Source of the DNA: an uncultured Pelagibacteraceae bacterium
Lineage (GTDB): Bacteria; Pseudomonadota; Alphaproteobacteria; Pelagibacterales; Pelagibacteraceae
Direction: 5' to 3'
Assembly (NCBI GenBank): GCA_902591695.1
Contig: CACJBQ010000001.1
Location: 44,129-108,128, forward strand
Length of the DNA stretch: 64,000 nt
The position numbers and the translations under genes are program-made. The notes beneath the pieces are model-generated. The model searched no databases. It was not told the DNA's origin and saw only the letters and a program-made list of their open reading frames with translations. Below, one piece after another: positions 10,597-19,832 of the stretch. The number at the start of each line of letters is the position of its first letter. Position 1 is the stretch's first letter.

Positions 10597-10986
10597 ATGA
10601 ATAAAATTATAGTAGAAGTATCGGTAGGTGAGCTTTTAGACAAGATTTCAATCTTAGAAATTAAAAAAGAAAAAATTAAAGACCCTGAAAAACTAAAATT
10701 CATATCGAATGAACATTCGATTCTTAAAAATCAATTAGAAAAAAATGTTAAATCTGACGATAAACTAAATAAATTATTTCAAGATTTAAAAGAAATTAAT
10801 GCCAAGTTGTGGGTAATAGAAGACGATAAAAGAGATTGTGAAAAAAATAAGGACTTTGGTGATAAATTTATAAAATTATCTAGAGATGTTCATTTTTTAA
10901 ATGATGATCGAGCAAAAATTAAATTGGAAATGAATAATCACACTGGTTCAAGCATTAAAGAAATTAAAGAATATACTAGCTACTAA
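10597..10986 (+). CDS. DUF6165-like conserved protein
   Basis: VEVSVGELLDKISILEIKKEKI...LNDDRAKIKLEMN pattern. Confidence 0.65.
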   Translation: MNKIIVEVSVGELLDKISILEIKKEKIKDPEKLKFISNEHSILKNQLEKNVKSDDKLNKLFQDLKEINAKLWVIEDDKRDCEKNKDFGDKFIKLSRDVHFLNDDRAKIKLEMNNHTGSSIKEIKEYTSY

Positions 10987-11764
10987 AAACTTTAGGAAAC
11001 CAATCATCTCTCATCAAATCTCCTGTTTTTAAATTAATTCCATCAAATGGAGGTGAAGTTGGCCCTCCTCTATTAATATATTTTACATCATCTCCTATAA
11101 ATCTCATCGAAAATGCTCTTCGTGATTTAGAAGAATTGTTTCCTGTTGAACCATGTACAGTTTTAAAGTTAAACAAAACAGCATCACCCAAACTTAATTC
11201 TGGAATTAAAATATTTTCCTCAAATTCTTCTTCTGAAGGTAAATCCATAAATGAACTTTCATCTTTATACCAAGATTGGTTATTGGACCATTTTGTCGGT
11301 CTAATTAGCTTTGACCATTTGTGAGATCCTAAAATTAATTTCAGATTATTTTTTTGATCAACCTCATCTAATGGAATCCAAAAACTTCCGGTATCATTAC
11401 CATCAACGCAGTAATATGGCATATCTTGATGCCATGGTGTTTCTTTACTGGTACCTGGATCCTTTATAAAAATATGATCATGAAAAATTTGGGTAGATTT
11501 AGAATTAGTTGCTTCTGCAACTATTTGAGCTCCAGGTGAATTATATAAACAATCCTTAAATTCTTCTATTCTTTCCCAATTACAATAATCTTCAAAAAAT
11601 CTTCCATTTTCATCAGTTACATTTTCTCTCCCGTGCTTACTTGGATTATCTAAAACTTTTTGAAATCCTTTTCTAAGAGGCTCAATCCAATCTTTAAATA
11701 CATCCTTAATTATTATTACACCATCATTTTGATAATCATTAATTTGTTTCTCTGATAAAAACAT
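10976..11764 (-). CDS. phytanoyl-CoA dioxygenase (PhyH) family protein
   Basis: Fe/2OG facial triad context: TPWHQDMPYY (HxD) and distal HGSTGNNSSKSRRAFSMRF. Confidence 0.88.
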   Translation of the reverse strand: MFLSEKQINDYQNDGVIIIKDVFKDWIEPLRKGFQKVLDNPSKHGRENVTDENGRFFEDYCNWERIEEFKDCLYNSPGAQIVAEATNSKSTQIFHDHIFIKDPGTSKETPWHQDMPYYCVDGNDTGSFWIPLDEVDQKNNLKLILGSHKWSKLIRPTKWSNNQSWYKDESSFMDLPSEEEFEENILIPELSLGDAVLFNFKTVHGSTGNNSSKSRRAFSMRFIGDDVKYINRGGPTSPPFDGINLKTGDLMRDDWFPKVFSS

Positions 11765-11766
11765 AT

Positions 11767-12444
11767 TTATTGTTGAAAGCTGTACTTTTTCTCTAAATAT
11801 TTAATCACATTATGAATGATAAAAGTCATGAACAAATAAATTCCACCAGCAACAATAAACACTTCGATTGGTTTAAAAGTTGTTGAAATTATATATTTAG
11901 CAACACCTGTTAAATCCATCAAGGTTACTGTGCTTGCTAAAGAAGTTCCTTTCATCATCAATATTATTTCATTTCCGTAAGCAGGGAGTGATTGTCGAAT
12001 AGCAATTGGAATTTGAATTTTATAAAAGATTATTTTGTTTGAAATACCTAAGCTCTTTCCAGCTTCAATAATACCTGGTTTTATTGTTTGAAATGCTGAT
12101 CTTAAAATTTCTGAGGTATATGCGCCAGTATTTAAAGTAAATGCTATTATTGCGCACCAATAAGGTTCTTTTAAAATTACCCATAGAAATGTTGTTCTTA
12201 AATATTCGATTTGTCCTAATCCAAAATAAATTATGAAAATCTGGACCAATAATGGTGTGCCTCTAAATATGTATGAATAGCCATAAGCAAATTTACTAAT
12301 AAATATATTTTTATTTAATCTTAAAATTGCAAAGAAAAGACCTAGGAATAATCCAAAAAATAATGATGCAGATAATAATTTTAAAGTAACTATTGTTGCT
12401 CCAAGAAGTTTAGGGAAACTAGTTATCATTAAATCTAAATCCAT
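11767..12444 (-). CDS. polar amino-acid ABC transporter permease (HisM/ArtM type)
   Basis: IFRGTPLLVQIFIIYFGL; GAYTSEILRSAFQTIKPGIIEAGKSLG EAA loop. Confidence 0.9.
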   Translation of the reverse strand: MDLDLMITSFPKLLGATIVTLKLLSASLFFGLFLGLFFAILRLNKNIFISKFAYGYSYIFRGTPLLVQIFIIYFGLGQIEYLRTTFLWVILKEPYWCAIIAFTLNTGAYTSEILRSAFQTIKPGIIEAGKSLGISNKIIFYKIQIPIAIRQSLPAYGNEIILMMKGTSLASTVTLMDLTGVAKYIISTTFKPIEVFIVAGGIYLFMTFIIHNVIKYLEKKYSFQQ

Positions 12445-13136
12445 TAGTACCCCCTGCTATACTTAACTTCTAATTTGTTAATTAATTTCATACTTACGTA
12501 AGTAAGCAAAAGATATAAAACTGCTGCAAATGAATAGAAGAATAATGGATCTCTAGTAGATCCTGCAGCAATATAAGATTGTCTCATTATTTCAACTAAA
12601 CCTGTAACTGAGATAAGAGAGGTATCTTTTAAAGTTATTTGCCAAACATTACTTAAATTTGGAATAGCTAATCTTAACATCTGAGGTAATATTATTTTAT
12701 AAAATTGCCCAAACTTATTAATTCCAAGTACCTTTGCAGCTTCAAATTGACCTTTGTCTATTGATTGTATTGCTCCCCGAAATACTTCTGTTGAATAAGC
12801 TCCAGAAATAATACCAATAGCCATTGAACCAGTAATAAAGGCGTTAATCTCTATATATTCGTAATAACCAAAAATTGAAGCTACATACATGATTGCTCCA
12901 CTTCCACCAAAAAAGAAAAGATATATGACCAGTAGCTCAGGTACTCCACGGATTACTGTTGTATAAAAATTACCAACTAAATTTAAAGTTTTATATTTTG
13001 AAAGTTTTAAAGGTGTAAAAATTAATGCAAAAAAGAAACCGACCAACATTGCTGTGATCGACACAGCAATTGTCATTAAGGTTGCGTAAAATAATTCATC
13101 ACCCCAACCTGTTTTACCAAATGCGAGAAGTTCCAT
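12444..13136 (-). CDS. polar amino-acid ABC transporter permease (HisQ type)
   Basis: VIRGVPELLVIYLFFFGG; GAYSTEVFRGAIQSIDKGQFEAAKVLG. Confidence 0.9.
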   Translation of the reverse strand: MELLAFGKTGWGDELFYATLMTIAVSITAMLVGFFFALIFTPLKLSKYKTLNLVGNFYTTVIRGVPELLVIYLFFFGGSGAIMYVASIFGYYEYIEINAFITGSMAIGIISGAYSTEVFRGAIQSIDKGQFEAAKVLGINKFGQFYKIILPQMLRLAIPNLSNVWQITLKDTSLISVTGLVEIMRQSYIAAGSTRDPLFFYSFAAVLYLLLTYVSMKLINKLEVKYSRGY

Positions 13137-13143
13137 ATAGATT

Positions 13144-13166
13144 GGCGACTATATATTATAGTCGCC
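13144..13166 (-). promoter_or_regulatory. perfect hairpin between binding-protein and permease genes
   Basis: GGCGACTATA-TAT-TATAGTCGCC, 10-bp stem, no U-tract on the minus strand. Confidence 0.75.
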
Positions 13167-13180
13167 AGATCTGAAATGAA

Positions 13181-14032
13181 TTACATAGAAGCGTCGAAAC
13201 CAAAGTGCTTAATAGCAAGTTTGCTAATAATTCCTTGTTTTCTAGCTTTGTTAATTGCTTTATTAAAGTCTTTTAAGATTTTGGCATCTCTTTTTCCAAT
13301 AGCACTATCGCTAGCTTGTCTAATACCAACGCCTACACCATTACCAAATGCACCACCTGAAAAAGTTGGTCCAACTAATACTACTGGTTTACCAGATTTG
13401 TCTGCATAATCAGTAAATGCTACTGCTGCTGCCAAAGCAACATCACATCTTCCAGATGTTAAATCTAGATTAACTTCATCTTGAGTTTTATAAGTTCTTA
13501 CATTCACACTTCCTACATCACCTGACTCTAAAAAGTTTTGGTGAATTGTACCAGTTTGAGTACAAACAGTTTTGCCAGCAAGTGCTCCAGTTAATGTTTT
13601 AAGGGCTTTCTTAACATCAGATCCACCTAATGATAAATTAATACCTTCTGGTGTATCCATTCCTTCTAAACTTGAACCTTTCATTACTGCAAGAGAAGCT
13701 ACTTCGTCAGCATAACCTTGTGAAAAAGTAATTGTCTTTTGTCTTTCAGCAGTAATTGACATTCCAGCCATTATTGCATCAAACTTTCTCATTACTAGAG
13801 CTGGTATCATACCGTCCCAATCTTGTTCAACGATCGTACACTCATACTTCATAATTGCACAAAGTTCTTGAGCAAGCTCTACCTCAAAACCAATAAGATT
13901 TCCTGAAGCATCCTTTGAATTCCATGGAGGGTAAGCGCCTTCAGTTCCAATTTTTATTTTTTCAGCAGAAACATTTCCAATGATAAATAAAGAAGCAAGA
14001 ACTGTTAAAATAGTTTTTTTGAATATATTCAT
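13181..14032 (-). CDS. polar amino-acid ABC transporter substrate-binding protein
   Basis: Signal peptide; IKIGTEGAYPPWNSKDASGNLIGFEVELAQELC; WDGMIPALVMRKFDAIMAGMSIT. Confidence 0.92.
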   Translation of the reverse strand: MNIFKKTILTVLASLFIIGNVSAEKIKIGTEGAYPPWNSKDASGNLIGFEVELAQELCAIMKYECTIVEQDWDGMIPALVMRKFDAIMAGMSITAERQKTITFSQGYADEVASLAVMKGSSLEGMDTPEGINLSLGGSDVKKALKTLTGALAGKTVCTQTGTIHQNFLESGDVGSVNVRTYKTQDEVNLDLTSGRCDVALAAAVAFTDYADKSGKPVVLVGPTFSGGAFGNGVGVGIRQASDSAIGKRDAKILKDFNKAINKARKQGIISKLAIKHFGFDASM

Positions 14033-14091
14033 TATTTTCTCCTTTAATTAAGAAGAATTATTTCACAGTTTTAAATAAGAAAAAAGAAAAA

Positions 14092-15132
14092 TTAATGATT
14101 AATTGATGAAGAAAAATTCCAAGAGCAATCAAAACTAGGTATGTAAACTCTTGATAATTTTGCATTTCCAAAATTTTGATTAAAAACATTCTGCCAATTT
14201 TCAACCTGTTGTGGTTTTTTGTCTTGGCTTCCCACTTGCGCAGTAATAACTCCTTTAGGTTTCAATATTCTCACTAATGAATCCATATTTTTAGAAGCTA
14301 AGTCTATACAAAATTGATCATCGTTAAGATCAACAAAAATATGGTCATAAGTGTCATCATCTACTGATTTAATGCTTTCAAATGCATCGCCCCATACACA
14401 TTTAACAGAATTTTTTTCTGTTGCCTTCTTACTAATATCTCCGAGATGCTTATTACAAACATCAACTACTTCTGGATCCAGTTCGTACCAATCAATAAAA
14501 TTAAATTTTTTAGAAATACATTCTCTTGCTACACCACCGTCACCGCCTCCAATAATTGCAGCTCTTTCATTATCTTCATTTAAATCTAAACCAGAACCTA
14601 CAAAGGTTGAGCTATATAAATGCTCGTCAGTTGACGCGACTTGTATTTCACCATCTATAAATAAAGATTTTCCAAACTGTTCTAAATCTAAAATTTCTAT
14701 GTGTTGACCTACTTTAGATTTAAAATCTTCTAAAACATCATTTACTACGTAAGATTTTTGTAAACCTGGTGAGCTATAAATATCATGATAAAGAGATTTT
14801 GTGTCTCTATTAAATTCTTTTTTAACTATTCTTTTGTGTTCAAACTCCTTCTTAATAATGTCTATTGCAACAGAGGGATTTATTTTTCCACAAGTAAAGA
14901 AATCAAAACTAATAATTCCTTTTTCTGGAAAAGTATGAAAACTAATGTGGCTTTCAGCCAACAAAGCAAGAATGGTAAAACCTTGAGGTTCAAATTTATA
15001 TTTTGATATATTTAAGATTGTTACTTTTGCAGCTTTTGCAATATCGTGAATTACTTTTTCAAATACTGATGGATCATACTCTTTAGTAGTTCCAATTATG
15101 TCTAGGGTTATATGTTCACCAACTTTTGTCAT
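14092..15132 (-). CDS. bifunctional S-adenosylmethionine decarboxylase (class 1B) - spermidine synthase fusion
   Basis: N-terminal SpeD: LLAESHISFHTFPEKGIISFDFFTCG (ESH pyruvoyl-forming site); C-terminal SpeE: AAIIGGGDGGVARECISKKFN and DHIFVDLND. Confidence 0.9.
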   Translation of the reverse strand: MTKVGEHITLDIIGTTKEYDPSVFEKVIHDIAKAAKVTILNISKYKFEPQGFTILALLAESHISFHTFPEKGIISFDFFTCGKINPSVAIDIIKKEFEHKRIVKKEFNRDTKSLYHDIYSSPGLQKSYVVNDVLEDFKSKVGQHIEILDLEQFGKSLFIDGEIQVASTDEHLYSSTFVGSGLDLNEDNERAAIIGGGDGGVARECISKKFNFIDWYELDPEVVDVCNKHLGDISKKATEKNSVKCVWGDAFESIKSVDDDTYDHIFVDLNDDQFCIDLASKNMDSLVRILKPKGVITAQVGSQDKKPQQVENWQNVFNQNFGNAKLSRVYIPSFDCSWNFSSSINH

Positions 15133-15217
15133 AATATGCTTGATGAAACCTTAGTAATCAAATTTTTTGCTTCTTTCAAACAAAAAACTATTATAATACT
15201 TCGCTGAGGTTGTAACT

Positions 15218-17251
15218 GTGAAAAACAATTGGTCAAATTTAGAAGCAAAAAAATACATCAAAAAGTATACAAAACTTGGTCATTCAAAAGATATGGCTTT
15301 AAGAGTTTATACAACCAGATTATTAGGAAGAAATAGTGAGCTTGTTCTACATGGAGGTGGAAATACTTCTGTAAAAACATCAATTAAAGATATTGATGGC
15401 AAAAATTACGAGGTGCTCTGTGTTAAAGGTAGTGGTTGGGACATGGCTGAAATAGAGCCAGCTGGTTTACCTGCTGTAAAATTGAATCCACTTTTAGCTC
15501 TTAAAAATAAAAAATATTTAAGTGATGAAGATATGGTTGCATATCAAAAAAGAAACTTAATCGATATTAAGTCACCTAATCCATCTGTAGAAACTTTTTT
15601 ACATGCCTTTTTACCTTTCAAATTTGTTGATCACACCCATTCTGATGCAATTATGGATGTAACAAATAGGCCAAATGGTAAAGATCTTTGTAAAAGAATT
15701 TTTGGACCCAAAGTTAGTATAGTACCTTACGTAATGCCTGGATTTGGTTTGGCTCAAAAAATTAATGAAGTATATAAGAAAAATCCAAATATTAATTGCT
15801 TAATACTTTTAAACCATGGAATATTTACTTTTGATAATGATGCTAAAAGATCTTATGACTTAATGATCAAATATGTTTCAATTGCAGAAAAAACTTTAAG
15901 AAAATTAAAAAGAAAAAAAATAAAACAAATCAAAAATTTTAGTACTAAGTTTAAACCTCATGAAATTGCACCAATTTTAAGAGGTCTATTAACTGAAAAT
16001 AAAGATCAAAAATTTATACTAAATTTTAGGTCAAACAAAACTTTAGATTATTTTATAAATGGTGAAGAGGTTAAAAGATATTCTAGTATTGGAACTGCAA
16101 CTCCTGACCATGTTATTAGAGTCAAGCCTTTTCCATTATTAATTACACCAAAACAAAATTCAACTATTGAAGATTTCAAAAAAATAGCTGAGAAAAGTTT
16201 CAAAGATTATAGAAAAAAATATGTAAAATATTTCAACACAAACAAAAAAAAAGTTAAAGGTAAAAAAACAATGTTAGATACATCACCTAGGGTAATCCTG
16301 GTACAAAACGTAGGTTTATTTAGTGTAGGTGATAGTCTTAATGCTTCCAAAATAGCTGGAGATTTGACAGAAACTAATGCAAGAGTAATTTCATCAGTAG
16401 AGGAAACTACAAAGTATAAATTCATACCTGAAAAAGATTTGTTTGATGTTGAATATTGGTCTCTAGAACAAGCTAAAATAAAAAAAACTAAAAAAATTCT
16501 CCAAGGAAATGTTGTTGTAATAACTGGTGGATTTGGTGCGATTGGTTCAGCCACTTACAAGCTATTTAAAAGTTATGGTGCAGAAATTGTATTACTTGAT
16601 TACGATTCTAAAAAAGTTAAAGAAATGCAAAGTAAAATTAAAGATTTATGTTTGCACTGTGATGTAACAAACAAAAATAGTGTAAAAAATGCTTTTAAAA
16701 AGATTTGTGAACAATTTGGTGGTATAGATATTTTAATATCAAATGCTGGGACAGCAGTTGGTGGATCAATTGCTGAAGTGAATGATGATATCTTAAGACA
16801 AAGCTTTGAAGATAATTTTTTCTCTCATCAAAATTGTGCTTCAGAAACTATTAAAATAATGAAAAAACAAAATATTCAAGGATGCTTGTTGTTTAATATT
16901 TCGAAACAATCAGTTAATCCTGGAAAAAACTTTGGTCCTTATGGTCTCCCAAAAACAGCTTTATTAAGTTTATGTAAGCAATATGCCGTTGATTATGGAT
17001 CACTTGGCATTAGATCAAATGGAGTTAATGCTGATAGAATTAGGAGTGGTCTTTTAAATGATGGAATGATTAAATCTCGAGCTAAGGCCAGAGAAGTTTC
17101 AACTGATGAATATATGAGAGGAAACTTGCTTTTAAACGAAGTAAAAGCAGAAGATGTTGCAAAAGCTTTTTTTCATCTAGCTGTATCCAAAAAAACAACC
17201 GGAGCAGTATTAACTGTTGATGGTGGAAATATAGCTGCTTCCCTAAGATAA
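15218..17251 (+). CDS. bifunctional class II aldolase / short-chain dehydrogenase (RhaD-SDR fusion family)
   Basis: 677 aa, GTG start; N-terminal class II aldolase (LHGGGNTSVK, DHTHSDAIM); C-terminal SDR (VVITGGFGAIGSATYKLF, LISNAGTAVGG, YGLPKTALLSL). Confidence 0.88.
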   Translation: MKNNWSNLEAKKYIKKYTKLGHSKDMALRVYTTRLLGRNSELVLHGGGNTSVKTSIKDIDGKNYEVLCVKGSGWDMAEIEPAGLPAVKLNPLLALKNKKYLSDEDMVAYQKRNLIDIKSPNPSVETFLHAFLPFKFVDHTHSDAIMDVTNRPNGKDLCKRIFGPKVSIVPYVMPGFGLAQKINEVYKKNPNINCLILLNHGIFTFDNDAKRSYDLMIKYVSIAEKTLRKLKRKKIKQIKNFSTKFKPHEIAPILRGLLTENKDQKFILNFRSNKTLDYFINGEEVKRYSSIGTATPDHVIRVKPFPLLITPKQNSTIEDFKKIAEKSFKDYRKKYVKYFNTNKKKVKGKKTMLDTSPRVILVQNVGLFSVGDSLNASKIAGDLTETNARVISSVEETTKYKFIPEKDLFDVEYWSLEQAKIKKTKKILQGNVVVITGGFGAIGSATYKLFKSYGAEIVLLDYDSKKVKEMQSKIKDLCLHCDVTNKNSVKNAFKKICEQFGGIDILISNAGTAVGGSIAEVNDDILRQSFEDNFFSHQNCASETIKIMKKQNIQGCLLFNISKQSVNPGKNFGPYGLPKTALLSLCKQYAVDYGSLGIRSNGVNADRIRSGLLNDGMIKSRAKAREVSTDEYMRGNLLLNEVKAEDVAKAFFHLAVSKKTTGAVLTVDGGNIAASLR

Positions 17252-17252
17252 T

Positions 17253-18323
17253 TTAATTAAATAACTTTTTTAATCCTTCAGAAGAAGCCTTGGAAATCCC
17301 TTTTTCTGTAATTAAACCTGTAACATATTTTGCAGGTGTAACATCAAATGCTAAGTTCATTGCTTTACTTTTATTTGGATATATCAAAACTTTTTTAATT
17401 TTATTATTCTCATCAATTCCTTCTACATGAGATAATTCTTCAGAACTTCTTTCTTCAATAGGAATATCTTTTGCATCTTTGATGTCCCAATCAATTGTTG
17501 AACTTGGAAGAGCTACATAAAAAGGAACGTTGTTATCATGTGCAGCTAATGCTTTAAGATAAGTTCCAATTTTATTGCAAACGTCACCATTGGATAAAGT
17601 CCTATCAGTACCTACAATACACATATCAACTTCACCCCTCTGCATTAAAATACCCCCTGTATTATCAGCAATAATTGTGTTTGGAATTTCCTCTTCGTTT
17701 AATTCGTATGATGTTAAGTTTGCACCTTGATTTCTTGGTCTTGTTTCATCTACCCATACATGAACTGGTATTCCTTTTTTATGAGCATGGTAAATAGGTG
17801 ATGTTGCTGTGCCCCAATTAATAGTTGCTAACCAACCTGCATTACAATGTGTTAATATGTTTACTGTATCTTTCTTTTTATTATAAATTTCCTCAATTAT
17901 TTTTAATCCATTAATACCAATATTTTCACAAAACTTTTCATCTTCATCACATATTTCTTTTGCTTCATTTAAAGCAATATTTAATAGTTGATCACTATTA
18001 ATTCCTTTTAATTTTTTTATCATTCGGTCTACAGCCCACTTTAAATTAATAGCAGTAGGTCTTGATTGAATTAATTCTTTTGCGCTTTTTTTTATAAATT
18101 CTAGATCATTATTTTCTTGAACTGCCAAAGCTAGGCCATAAGCAGCTGTACCACCAATTAGAGGTGCGCCTCTTACCTCCATTATTTTAATTGCATTTAT
18201 TGCATCATTTACGGTTTTAAGTTCTTTAATTAAAAATTGGTGAGGAAGTTTTGTTTGATCAATAATCTTAACAACATTATTTTCAAACCAGATAGTTCGG
18301 TACTCTTTTCCCTCTATTCTCAT
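17253..18323 (-). CDS. mtnA: S-methyl-5-thioribose-1-phosphate isomerase
   Basis: 356 aa; IKIMEVRGAPLIGGTAAYG; ILTHCNAGWLATINWGTATSPIYHAHKKGIPVHVWVDETRPRNQGA; VGTDRTLSNGDVCNKIGTY. Confidence 0.95.
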   Translation of the reverse strand: MRIEGKEYRTIWFENNVVKIIDQTKLPHQFLIKELKTVNDAINAIKIMEVRGAPLIGGTAAYGLALAVQENNDLEFIKKSAKELIQSRPTAINLKWAVDRMIKKLKGINSDQLLNIALNEAKEICDEDEKFCENIGINGLKIIEEIYNKKKDTVNILTHCNAGWLATINWGTATSPIYHAHKKGIPVHVWVDETRPRNQGANLTSYELNEEEIPNTIIADNTGGILMQRGEVDMCIVGTDRTLSNGDVCNKIGTYLKALAAHDNNVPFYVALPSSTIDWDIKDAKDIPIEERSSEELSHVEGIDENNKIKKVLIYPNKSKAMNLAFDVTPAKYVTGLITEKGISKASSEGLKKLFN

Positions 18324-19192
18324 TTATTTAAAACTCTACCAGCTACAGTTTTTAATTTATCTATAGTCTTTTTTGTTCTTTTTTCTGGAGCAGTAATAAT
18401 TGCTACATCTAAACAATTATTTGTGGGATCATTTGGATCAATATGATTTTCAAAATTTTCAATCAAATTTTTAATCATAATTTTTGCTTTTTCAGCATTT
18501 CCTAATAATACTTTAATTACTTGCTGAACATCAACGTTTTCATGGTCAGGGTGCCAACAATCAAAATCCGTAACCATAGAAACAGATGCATATCGAATTT
18601 CAGCTTCTCTTGCGAGTTTTGCTTCTGGCATATTGGTCATTCCAATTACATCTGCTTTCCAAGATCTATATAAATTAGATTCTGCCAATGTAGAAAATTG
18701 TGGACCTTCCATAACAACATAGGTTCCATTTCTTTGATAGTCTATATCTGATGTTTTAATTGCCTCTTCGCATGCATTCATTAAACCATTTGAGGTTGGA
18801 TGAGCCATTGATACATGAGCAACAATCTCATCATCAAAAAAAGTTTTATTTCTTGCAAAAGTTCTATCTATAAATTGATCTACAATTACAAATTTTCCTG
18901 GAGGAAGATCTTCTTTTAAAGAACCAACAGCTGAAACTGAAACAATGTCACTTACACCTAATTGTTTGAGAGCATCTATATTCGCTCTAAAATTTATGTT
19001 TGAGGGAGAAACAAAATGTCCCCTTCCGTGTCTTGGTAAAAAATAAACTTCCTTGCCATTATATTTGGTTTTTAAAATCTGATCAGATGGTTTTCCCCAA
19101 GGAGTTTCTAGATCAAGTAATTCTCTATCTTTAAATTCCTCAACATCATAAAGGCCACTACCACCAATTATTCCTAATTTATTAGTTGTCAT
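18320..19192 (-). CDS. mtnP: S-methyl-5'-thioadenosine phosphorylase
   Basis: LGIIGGSGLYDVEEF; FLPRHGRGHFVSPSNINFRANI; VVMEGPQFSTLAESNLYRSW. Confidence 0.95.
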   Translation of the reverse strand: MTTNKLGIIGGSGLYDVEEFKDRELLDLETPWGKPSDQILKTKYNGKEVYFLPRHGRGHFVSPSNINFRANIDALKQLGVSDIVSVSAVGSLKEDLPPGKFVIVDQFIDRTFARNKTFFDDEIVAHVSMAHPTSNGLMNACEEAIKTSDIDYQRNGTYVVMEGPQFSTLAESNLYRSWKADVIGMTNMPEAKLAREAEIRYASVSMVTDFDCWHPDHENVDVQQVIKVLLGNAEKAKIMIKNLIENFENHIDPNDPTNNCLDVAIITAPEKRTKKTIDKLKTVAGRVLNK

Positions 19193-19233
19193 AATTAAAA
19201 ATTTATTTATTTATACTTCTATATTGAGTAATT

Positions 19234-19761
19234 ATGAATTTAAAAGATTATATTAGATCTATACCAGATTATCCTAAAAAAGGTATTTTATTCAGAGATA
19301 TTACTACGTTAATTAAAGACGAAAATGCATTTGCTGAAACAATTAATCAGATCGTTGAAAGATCAAAAAAATTTAATTTCACTAAAATTGCAGCTATAGA
19401 GTCCAGAGGGTTTGTATTTGCTTCTGCTGTTTCATATGTGCTTAAAAAACCTTTTATTATGTTAAGAAAAAAAAATAAATTACCAGCAGATGTTCACTCA
19501 ATAAATTTTGAGCTTGAATATGGAACTGCAACAATTGAAGTTCATAAGGATTCTATTAATAAAAAAGATGAAGTTTTAATTATAGATGATTTAATTGCAA
19601 CTGGAGGTACAGCTGAAGCAGCAGCAAAGTTGGTTGAGATTTCAAAAGGCAAGGTTGCAGGATTTGTATTTGTAATAAACTTATTTGACCTAGGTGGAAC
19701 TGATAATTTAGTAAAAAGTAATTATAAAGTCGAAAATTTAATTGAATTTCCAGGGCATTAG
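19234..19761 (+). CDS. apt: adenine phosphoribosyltransferase
   Basis: IRSIPDYPKKGILFRDITTLIKD; AAIESRGFVFASAVSYVLKKPFIMLRKKNKLP; VLIIDDLIATGGTAEAA. Confidence 0.96.
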   Translation: MNLKDYIRSIPDYPKKGILFRDITTLIKDENAFAETINQIVERSKKFNFTKIAAIESRGFVFASAVSYVLKKPFIMLRKKNKLPADVHSINFELEYGTATIEVHKDSINKKDEVLIIDDLIATGGTAEAAAKLVEISKGKVAGFVFVINLFDLGGTDNLVKSNYKVENLIEFPGH

Positions 19762-19832
19762 GATTTAAAAAAACTTATCCACAGGCTATATATTGTTTGA
19801 AATTAATATTTATGATTATAACTTAACCAGGA

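Noticed and set aside
14351-14707. 118-aa plus-strand ORF
   Set aside because: Antisense to the SpeD-SpeE CDS, no recognisable domain; same for 14785-15006
16207-16554. 115-aa minus-strand ORF
   Set aside because: Antisense to the aldolase-SDR fusion at the domain junction; the sense frame is clearly coding
19775-19783. Perfect DnaA-box-like TTATCCACA between apt and guaC
   Set aside because: Single occurrence noticed, no cluster, no AT-rich unwinding repeats and no dnaA/dnaN/gidA neighbours; insufficient for an origin or DnaA-regulatory claim
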